The translations under genes were made by a program, and so were the position numbers. From Merluccius polli (taxonomy: Eukaryota > Chordata > Actinopteri > Gadiformes > Merlucciidae), in NCBI GenBank assembly GCA_030340625.1, contig JAOPHQ010004602.1:61768-125767 (forward strand): 64,000 bases of DNA, given 5' to 3'. The notes below the pieces were generated by a model. The model was given only the letters and a program-made list of their open reading frames with translations. It made no database searches and had not been told where the DNA came from. The number at the start of each line of letters is the position of its first letter. Position 1 is the stretch's first letter. Positions 58,719-64,000 of the stretch are shown here, in pieces.

Positions 58719-59166
58719 TGTGAGCATGTGCAAACAAAAAGAGAGTGAGCACCAAAGAGAGAGTGAAACAGAGCAACAAGTGTGAGTGAAAGAGGGCGTG
58801 ATAGGGAGTGTGTGTGTGTGTGTGTGGATACAGTATATCTAGAGGGCCCATATGGTAACCATATATGTCCCATCTCGACACAGTCAAAACACTCATTTGG
58901 AGAACAAAAACACACTGAATTTATTCTTTACGTCTAATTATTGCCTGGTGACCACTTAGCCTGTCACAAAATGTGGGCGGGTACACACACGTGTACACAC
59001 ACACGCTGAGACAATACTGTGAGGAAGCACACTCACTCTTTTTTCTACTTTTGCCATTTGTTTCACACGTGCACACGTATGAACACGTAACAGTTAAAAT
59101 AAACCAAGGCAATGTTTACAGTGTCGGCGACCACTTAGCATACTTCATTAATAAACAAAGACAAAC

Positions 59167-59204
<38 letters not shown>

Positions 59205-59515
59205 AGACAGACACGCATATCTAGGACTTTTGTCCTTGTGTCCAGTCGATGACTTCATCCTTTCTGCTGCAGAGAGATAGATAGCTTTTAGAACGAGTGA
59301 TACACACACCTCCGCACACATGCATGCACACGCACACACACACGCACATATGCATGCACACGCACACACACAACACACACACACGCACACAAGCTCGATG
59401 CTTACATTGTGGTTTAAAGATACTGTGAAATAGATTATGGGACAAATGTAGGGGTGGTGTTGTTTGAATGGAAGGATTAATCTGTCTCACACAAAATATA
59501 AATATAAATATACTG

Positions 59516-59549
<34 letters not shown>

Positions 59550-60651
59550 ATATATATACAAAAATAGATATTATTTTGGACATACATTGTTGCACAGATG
59601 AAAAAGTCGATTTGTATTTCATGGTGACTTCCAAGTAGGCTAATATCAGCAAAAGTAAACATGAGCAGGTATAAGGAGGTAAAGCATAGCTTGGATAGGT
59701 GAATGGTTAGATGAATGATTCGATGGATGGATGGATGGATAGAGATGGATGCATGGATAGATGCATGAATGAATGGATTGATAAATGAATGCATGAATGG
59801 ATTGATTAATTAATTAATTAGTTAACAAATGGACGGATTCATTGATAAATAGATTTATGGAGAGATGAATGACTGCGTGGATGGATGAATAGACGGATGC
59901 TTTAATGAATCGATGATGGATGAATGAATATATGTATGAATGAATGGATGAGTGCATGGATGGATGAATAGATGGATGCTTTAATGAATCGATGATGGAT
60001 GAATTAATTGATGATGGATGAATGGATGGATTAATGAGTGCATAGATGGATGAATGGATGGATGAATGAATGGATGAATGAGTGCTTGGATGGATGAATG
60101 GATGGATACATGTATGAAAGGATAGCTGGGTAGCTGACAGAGTGCAGTACCTTCTTATGCAGGGTGGGGTTCTGGGTCATGGCCATAGAGAAGCTGTGGG
60201 CTCCTCTCAGCTGAGTCCTCTCCCAAAGCGACACCAATCTCTGCACACAATCATCTCCGGAGCACAGAGCCACACTGGACTTACTCTGGAGGGGAGAGAG
60301 AGATAAACAGTGTGAGAGAGAGAGAGAGGTGCAGGAGTACACATGAGAGCAGAGGAAGTAGACTATTTATATGCAGCAGACAGCCCGAAATGACCATATG
60401 TTGGCCTGTATACAGGGAAACCAATTATAGTTTGCACTTACTCTATGTGCTGGTACTGTGTAAACACTACCCACACGCACACACACACACCTGCAGCTGC
60501 AGCATCATGCGTGGGATCCAGAGGTGTGGCTGTGGGCTGGTCAGGATGAAGCTGGACTTGGCGTACAGACAGTAGTGGCCCTTCAGGGGGCACGAGAAGG
60601 AGAGCTTGGCGAAGCAGCCTCGGCCTGAATCTGACACACACATATGCGTGT

Positions 60652-60695
<44 letters not shown>

Positions 60696-60779
60696 GCACA
60701 CACACACACACATATGCACACACACACAAATACACAGACACACACACACACACATATGCATACACACACACACACACAT

Positions 60780-60833
<54 letters not shown>

Positions 60834-61666
60834 TGAGGAGAACAGTTCCAAAAATATGCTATTTAGTCATCCTTTAGGATGTATCCTCCCCTCAGTGACT
60901 GTCCGTATAGGACAGAGAGCCCAGGGAGCGCATTTACACTGATTAATAGCAAACACACATGTTCACTGCAGAGGATTCCAATAAATGCATGCAGGGAATA
61001 ATATTTTCATGACCTTTGTCTTTTCCCTTTTTGCATTGAGTAACAGCTAGAAATAAAGTGTAATTTGTAGCTGTGGAACGACCATGATCCAAATCAATCC
61101 TAACGCATATATTCCTGGAATTTCCCATCTATTGTTTTCTTTATTAAATTGTGTGTGTGTGTGTGCATTTGCATGTTGTGTGTATGTGTATTGGGAGGCG
61201 TGTGCGTTTTTCCTGCATTATTCCTTTCTCCTGGGATAGGGAAATGGGACGGGAGGTGTGGCCACAACACATGTAGGTCTGTCAACAGCACCATGACATC
61301 ATCCCCGGACCGACCTGACCTGTGATGTCAGATCCTAAGGACCTTGGGGTTGTTCCTTTGATGTGCAGGCTTAGGGCATTGAAAAAAAAAAAAAACTGTG
61401 AATGCTTATGGAAAGGAGCAATTATTGGATATGGAGTCGAGATAGCATTCAATGTATATATGGGTGTTTTCAATGAATGGTTGGTGGGTGCATGTGTATA
61501 TACAGTATGTGTGTGTGTGTGTGTGTGGGTATTTATGCTGCAGGCGACAGATATTTACACTGGGTAAGTCCTGGCTGTTTCACATTAGGGTCGTAGTGAG
61601 ACAGACACAACCTCCCCTCCTGTCAATTAACACATCTCACCACGTCCCATCACCAATGTATCTCAT

Positions 61667-61735
<69 letters not shown>

Positions 61736-63972
61736 CCAAGGACACACTCAAGCTCACAGTTCATAACAAAGAAGAAGACACGTGTGAAAGGTTTGTGAAA
61801 AATGTTTCCTGTGCTTTTATCTTTAACTCTTTTCCTCTGCACTTTTCAGGATCGCTCTTCCATTTTTATGGTGTTCATTGTTTCTGTCTTTTACTAACTG
61901 CCTGTCTCCCAACAAATGGGACCTTTAAGTATAGTTTTGTCATGTTACATCATAGAGGACACATGCGTTTTCAAAGACATGACTTGCATTTGCCGCAGTG
62001 TAAAGATAAGATAAGATAAGGTACAGCGTTAATCCAAGACGGGAAATTCAGACGAATGGAAGGCGAAGATATAGAAATAAATAATCCTATAAAAGTACAC
62101 ATTAGTCTTGCTTTTGTTTTAACAGCTGATTTTACCAAGTGGATAGGGCTTGCCACAACATAAATCTCTAGCTCATTATGTTAACAAGTTAGTCATACTT
62201 ACAGCTATCTCTAATATCTAACAAATGAGCGTTGCCAGAAGGTGCATTAGAGTTTGGCCAACACCCTCCGTTACACTAAACTCCTTGTTAGCGATTAGCG
62301 CTGTTACAGGACTCGGATTTCGGCTGGATTAACATGGCATCATGCACCGCAGGCTCACTGGTAAAGCTTTGTAGTGTGGTGTGTAATGTGGATAACGTTT
62401 GTTCTCGTTGCGGGACGTAACAGGACGGGATTCACAACCAAAGTACAGCGCGTAAGCAGAATTATGTATATAACTCTATATGGTTATTTTTGGTTTGCTT
62501 GATAGGTCAGCCTGCTGAGCGACCTTGTCTCTGGAGAATGGGCAGAATTGATGTTCCTCCATCTATGGTTGAAATCTCTCTATGTCGTCTCAGATATCCC
62601 TGTGTGCATGTAAACAAATGCTGTGAAAACTCAGGTGCACTAAATCATAAATGTACAGTCCAGTATATTCAACCTGGAATTCATTTATAATTCCCTAGAA
62701 AAGTATTGACTCCCCGTTGAGTCTCTCAATGTGTATCTACTTCTACTTTGCAGCTGCTTTCTTGTGTGTTTGCGTAAAGAACATGCCTACACAGACGCAG
62801 TGAGAGAGAACGAAGACTAGTGATTCAGTTACACAGTACACATGGTGCGAGGGTGTGTGTGTGTGGTGTGTGTGTGTGTGTGTAGAAGCATGGGATACAA
62901 AGAAAGGAGATGAGAGAGAGAACAAGAGAGACAGAAAGAAGAGAGAGAGAGTACAGAGAGAGCAGGTGAGAGACCTAGAGAGAGGGGCAGAGAGACATAG
63001 AAAGCGAGATATGGAGGAGACATAGAGAGAGGGCTGAGAGAAACAAAGAGGAGAGAGAGAGAAAGCGATATGGAGAGCATAGAGAGAGGGGGGAGAGAGA
63101 CATAGAGAGAGGGGGGAGAGAGACATAGAGAGAGGGGGAGAGAGACATAGAGAGAGAGAGACATAGAGAGAGAGCTAGAGAATTTAATGAGGTGTGCATT
63201 CAGCGCGAGTCAGCGATGATTTCCCCTCTCACGTCAAAACTCCACACTGCCACACCTGACTCCTGGCAGTAACACAGTAGTGCATGTGTGTGCATGTGTG
63301 AGTGACCGGCGTTCGAGGGTGAGACTAGTGATGTTTGACATACATTGCTATATGATTTAAGCCCAGCCAAAACATGTGTAATCTTACCCCAATGCCGGGG
63401 GCCTATTGCCCCATAACCTCTCCCCTGCAGCTTTTAAACTCCTTCTCTCCACTTCCTACCTGCCACTAACCCCTGCAATTTAATTTCCTCTCGCCCACCG
63501 CACCGTCTTTAACCACCTCACACAGTCTGGGCCCACCATTACTAACACGTTAGGTATGAGCACGAGTTGAGAAAATCATTGTAGAAATTCTGTGTTCAAG
63601 GTTATTTTCATTATTTTTGTATCTATTGAGCGTTGCACACCCACACCCCACACCCACACCCACGCACGCACCCACACCCACACTCACACACTCTCTCTTT
63701 CTCTCATTACCTTCAATAACACATTGTTCCGGTACTGGGATCTGTGTCATCATGTCTTTACAGAACACTCTGATCGTCTCCATGTTGTTTCTCAGGTGAA
63801 CGTTAAGTCTGTCCACTTCCTCCTCCTCCTCCTTCTCCTTCTCCTCCTCCTCCTCCCCTCCATCCTTCCCTCCCTTTTCTGCATCAACCTCGTTCCCTCT
63901 CTCTGCGGTGGGGCTGCCACCGGTTGCCTTCCTCTCCTTGGGCGGGGACTTCCTGGTGCTCTCCTTCTGCAT
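36554..63972 (-). CDS. veph1: VEPH1 (melted homologue), last seven coding exons
   Basis: Seven minus-strand exons join in frame: 63711-63972 (or further upstream), 60491-60630, 60151-60285, 50556-50673, 40714-40853, 37436-37489 and 36554-36736. All internal junctions are GT-AG with matching phases. Landmarks are METIRVFCKDMM, IPVPEQCVIE, FILTSPQPHLWIPRMML, VHLEEVRFFDLFGF, CFMCNNPEKAT, then the PH domain from PLMEGRLKEKQVRWKFIKRW to AEEWLQCINVAVAQA and the terminal TTYL. These match vertebrate VEPH1 closely. In Drosophila the melted PH-domain protein acts at the membrane in insulin/TOR-FOXO signalling and in photoreceptor fate. Vertebrate VEPH1 has been linked to TGF-beta signalling. The N-terminal exons lie beyond base 64000. 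No stop or frameshift was seen, so this copy looks functional. Confidence 0.93.
37436..37489 (-). CDS. veph1: VEPH1 exon (PH domain middle, 18 codons)
   Basis: Encodes KDELEDIPIELSKVQSVK in phase 0-0, between a CCACAG acceptor and a GTAAG donor. It is one of the shortest exons of the gene. Confidence 0.95.
37980..38130. repeat. Possible dispersed repeat in VEPH1 intron
   Basis: GGTGCAACGTGTAAGATTATTAG and the AT-rich sequence after it resemble a repeat start seen widely in fish introns. No partner in this window and no boundaries. Confidence 0.25.
38531..38605. repeat. (GT)n microsatellite and G-run
   Basis: About 14 GT units (38531-38558), then a G-run of about 16 at 38589-38604. Confidence 0.95.
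38945..39055. repeat. (ACT)n trinucleotide microsatellite
   Basis: About 36 units of ACT with a few interruptions. It gives an artefactual poly-Leu frame. Confidence 0.97.
39440..39600. repeat. Imperfect (CA)n block
   Basis: CA-rich with ACACGCACA and AAAGCACACA variants. Confidence 0.85.
40714..40853 (-). CDS. veph1: VEPH1 exon (PH domain N-terminal half)
   Basis: Phase 1 in, phase 0 out. Reads VNQEGQPLMEGRLKEKQ, then RWKFIKRWKTRYFTLAGSQL and LFRKSGKS before a GTACGT donor. The K-x-R-W-K-x-R-Y-F-T-L pattern is the basic phosphoinositide-binding strand pair of the PH domain. Confidence 0.95.
40980..41280. other. GC-rich unassigned block in VEPH1 intron, with GACT repeat at its end
   Basis: A compositionally distinct stretch rich in GGGGCC and CCCCAGG with open frames on both strands, ending in a (GACT)n run near 41246-41268. 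No protein motif or repeat termini were recognised. It lies upstream (minus-strand sense) of a PH-domain exon and may be an old insertion. Confidence 0.3.
41760..41905. repeat. Degenerate telomere-like (CCCTAA)n block
   Basis: AACCCTAACCCTAAAACC recurs with AAACCATAA and AAACCAAAC variants over about 145 bp. It looks like a short interstitial telomere-type repeat that has decayed. Confidence 0.65.
42180..42360. repeat. Probable retroposon end
   Basis: CAAGACAACTTTATTCAAAT, CTTTAAGTCTCAAAGGGC and TTTACAGGCACATCATC resemble the reverse of a retroposon 3' region common in fishes. No target duplication was identified. Confidence 0.3.
42706..42765. repeat. (GT)n microsatellite
   Basis: Compound GT/GTGC run. 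Confidence 0.95.
43046..43166. repeat. (CA)n microsatellite, long
   Basis: About 120 bp of CA with a few CACG interruptions near its start. Confidence 0.97.
43361..43994. mobile_element. hAT-like MITE with AAGTA-rich ends
   Basis: Left end CTAGTGGTGTA and right end TACACCACTG are inverted. Inside, AAGTAAAAGTAC and ACTTAAGTACTGTAAC words repeat on both sides, as in a well-known type of fish hAT MITE. The flanks CAAAGCGC and CAAAGGGT share six of eight bases, so the target duplication is imperfect. Confidence 0.6.
44870..45183. repeat. Dispersed repeat, retroposon-like 3' end
   Basis: Contains GTTGTCCCTGAGCAAGACAC, an imperfect 12-bp tandem (GTATGAATGG / GTATAAATGG, five units, 45055-45110) and AAGCGCTTTGAGTGGCC ... 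AAGCACTTTATAAATGCAG. This block order is common at 3' ends of fish interspersed repeats. Class not assigned. Confidence 0.5.
45772..46226. mobile_element. DNA transposon, 455 bp, 9-bp target duplication
   Basis: Ends TAGCCTGG and CCAGGCTA, with imperfect inverted similarity running inward (GTACT, TTTCATTT and AGTCTGG in the same order), are flanked by perfect AGAAAGAAG on both sides (45763-45771 and 46227-46235). A nine-base duplication is typical of MULE-like elements. An internal second copy of the terminal sequence lies at about 46014. No coding frame. Confidence 0.7.
46632..46690. repeat. (GAT)n trinucleotide microsatellite
   Basis: About 19 units. A C-run of about 14 lies shortly upstream (46602-46615). 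Confidence 0.96.
47083..47177. repeat. Compound (CT)n(AT)n microsatellite
   Basis: CT run to 47155, then about 11 AT units. Confidence 0.97.
47538..47608. repeat. (TA)n microsatellite
   Basis: About 35 TA units. Confidence 0.97.
47815..47870. repeat. (CA)n microsatellite
   Basis: About 26 CA units; a second short CA run lies at 47916-47950. Confidence 0.96.
48271..48403. repeat. (CA)n microsatellite with CACT interruptions
   Basis: About 130 bp of CA, interrupted by ACTCACAC and ACTGACAC. Confidence 0.97.
48915..48943. repeat. (CA)n microsatellite
   Basis: Short perfect CA run after ACGCGCACATG. Confidence 0.93.
49225..49313. repeat. (CT)n microsatellite
   Basis: About 44 CT units with CCCT interruptions near the right end. 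Confidence 0.97.
50110..50136. repeat. (CA)n microsatellite
   Basis: Perfect CA run of about 13 units in a VEPH1 intron. Confidence 0.95.
50509..50552. repeat. (GT)n microsatellite abutting a VEPH1 splice donor
   Basis: The GT run reaches to within a few bases of the exon at 50556, so on the sense strand the intron begins GTACACACAC. Confidence 0.96.
50556..50673 (-). CDS. veph1: VEPH1 exon
   Basis: Phase 0 in, phase 1 out. Reads DLANLQVHLEEVRFFDLF, then GFSQKEESWLCFMCNNPEKA. The donor opens directly into a GT microsatellite (GTACACAC...), and the acceptor follows a G/C homopolymer (CCCCCCCCACCCCAG). Confidence 0.93.
50831..51279. repeat. Tandem duplication with CA runs, unit ~279 bp
   Basis: ACCAGATGGTAGCAGTTCAA starts at 50831 and 51110. 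Both copies continue through TTGCTAATGATAATTCA and GAATGTGGTTGTTCCCTC into a CA run and CAGTAACAGGTTCATTAG. The second copy is split by the foldback element: its last part (AAAGAAAGGGTCATTAA...) resumes at 54124-54165. Confidence 0.9.
51388..51855. repeat. Internal tandem units of the left foldback arm
   Basis: Two units of about 230 bp, each going from TTGTTA(A/G)CACAAA through ACAGGTACACAAATCCTATC to GAACATGCACAACATTCG. The first also has CACAAATCCTTGTTACGGGT twice. Mirrored in the right arm at about 53510-53980. Confidence 0.85.
52800..52935. repeat. G- and C-homopolymer block inside the foldback spacer
   Basis: A G-run of about 16 at 52800 and a C-run of about 30 at 52843-52873, then repeated GGACCGG(A/C) and GGGAGGATGGCCGGTCC. 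The two opposite runs could pair with each other. Confidence 0.9.
54255..54332. repeat. (CA)n microsatellite
   Basis: About 38 CA units. Confidence 0.97.
54400..58070. other. VEPH1 intron, no further gene seen
   Basis: Mostly unique DNA with a small palindrome at 54780-54815 (ACAGTATACTGTATATA), (AG)n at 55420-55470, a CAACAACAA run near 55643 and a G-run of about 20 at 55829-55849. Open frames at 55960-56275 and 56705-57216 carry no recognisable domain. Confidence 0.45.
58079..58145. repeat. (AG)n microsatellite
   Basis: About 33 AG units. Confidence 0.97.
58695..58830. repeat. GT and GA microsatellites
   Basis: GT run at 58691-58718, GAGAGTGA-rich middle, GT run at 58806-58826. Confidence 0.85.
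59160..59395. repeat. (CA)n runs
   Basis: Perfect CA run at 59174-59199 and an imperfect one at 59325-59390. Confidence 0.9.
59510..59562. repeat. (AT)n microsatellite
   Basis: AT run with one ATTAT interruption. Confidence 0.95.
59695..60120. repeat. (GGAT/GAAT)n tetranucleotide array
   Basis: About 425 bp of GATG, AATG and GATA tetramers. A higher-order segment (GATGCTTTAATGAATCGATG) occurs twice, about 80 bp apart (59898 and 59976). Confidence 0.93.
60151..60285 (-). CDS. veph1: VEPH1 exon
   Basis: 45 codons, phase 0-0: SKSSVALCSGDDCVQRLVSL, then WERTQLRGAHSFSMAMTQ. Acceptor TCCCCTCCAG, donor GTACTG. Confidence 0.93.
60491..60630 (-). CDS. veph1: VEPH1 exon
   Basis: Phase 1 in, phase 0 out: DSGRGCFAKLSFSCPLKGHY, then SSFILTSPQPHLWIPRMM. 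Both splice sites are embedded in CA/TG microsatellites: acceptor ...TGTGTGTCAG, donor GTGTGTGTG. Confidence 0.93.
60648..60832. repeat. (CA)n compound microsatellite at a VEPH1 acceptor
   Basis: CA runs separated by CATATGCA. On the sense strand this forms the TG-rich tract just ahead of the exon at 60630. Confidence 0.96.
61150..61165. repeat. Short (GT)n
   Basis: GT run within a unique intron stretch; another lies at 61508-61528. Confidence 0.8.
61672..61737. repeat. (CA)n microsatellite
   Basis: CA runs broken by a single CACCACAC. Confidence 0.96.
62000..62055. repeat. (GATAA)n and reverse retroposon-type tail
   Basis: GATAAGATAAGATAAGATAA is followed by GGTACAGCGTTAATCC and GGGAAATTC, the reverse of a retroposon tail of the sort seen at 33345. 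Confidence 0.5.
62850..63178. repeat. GT run and GA-rich minisatellite
   Basis: A GT run at 62855-62882, then about 290 bp of GAGAGACATAGAGAGAGGGG-type units of about 20-24 bp, most regular at 63085-63175. Confidence 0.92.
63711..63972 (-). CDS. veph1: VEPH1 exon with Glu/Lys-rich repeat, 5' limit not visible
   Basis: Open from the window edge. From a Met at 63972 it reads MQKESTRKSPPKERKATGG, a Gly/Glu run encoded by an imperfect GAG/GAA repeat, then VDRLNVHLRNNMETIRVF, CKDMMTQIPVPEQCVIE and a GTAATG donor at 63710. The frame is also open upstream of that Met to base 64000, so the true exon start, and possibly more of the exon, is outside the window. Confidence 0.88.
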
Positions 63973-64000
63973 GCTGATTGGCCAGAGCGTGGGGAGGGGT

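Noticed and set aside
59695..60120. CRISPR-like or satellite array
   Set aside because: Tetranucleotide slippage repeat with no fixed spacer structure, in a vertebrate intron.
60438..60877. Cys/Val- and Thr/His-rich frames over CA repeats
   Set aside because: CA/TG dinucleotide runs. Only the 60491-60630 part is real coding sequence (VEPH1).

Overview
The window is vertebrate nuclear DNA, almost certainly from a teleost fish. The evidence is a multi-exon gene matching vertebrate VEPH1 (melted) with ordinary GT-AG introns, fish-type multicopy gene families (KMT5A-like SET, HIPK-like kinase, RPA-like OB-fold), many small hAT elements with 8-bp target duplications, and very dense dinucleotide repeats. 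The repeat load resembles that of codfishes, but this is only an impression. There are no prokaryotic features, CRISPR arrays, rRNA or clear tRNA genes.

Left part (1-22 kb): a graveyard of accessory gene families and transposons. In order: a polypurine minisatellite (1.24-1.86 kb), a hAT-type MITE (2.2-3.1 kb), a KMT5A-like SET pseudogene (3.6-4.6 kb), an RPA-like OB-fold pseudogene (7.0-10.8 kb) with a nested pair of hAT MITEs in its last exon and another hAT element in intron 1, a LINE tail, a frameshifted exon of another family (12.3 kb), a MADF-domain remnant (13.6-14.1 kb), an LTR retrotransposon reduced to LTRs and part of gag (15.8-18.4 kb) with a large TTGGGTTA-rich palindrome in its 5' LTR, and two exons of a further decayed family (20.0-20.8 kb). 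All coding remnants in this part except gag are on the minus strand.

Middle (22.4-31.5 kb): a 4.4-kb element bounded by 36-bp imperfect terminal inverted repeats. It holds a decaying multi-exon gene with Cys-rich blocks and a W-x-D-x-C-x-x-Q-N-x-N block typical of RNase H/DDE-like transposases; it is the best candidate here for an under-described mobile system. Next come a hAT element keeping the C-terminus of a BED-type transposase, a HIPK-like kinase pseudogene (plus strand) preceded by a mini-ORF joining the two ends of the kinase, and the endonuclease part of a LINE.

Right part (36.5-64 kb): the last seven coding exons of VEPH1 on the minus strand, intact and in frame, ending in the PH domain. 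The 5' part lies beyond the window. The introns hold microsatellites, a hAT-like MITE, an element with a 9-bp target duplication, and a 2.8-kb foldback element with about 865-bp nearly identical arms inserted into a tandem duplication. VEPH1 is the only gene here that looks alive; nearly everything else coding is broken or mobile.
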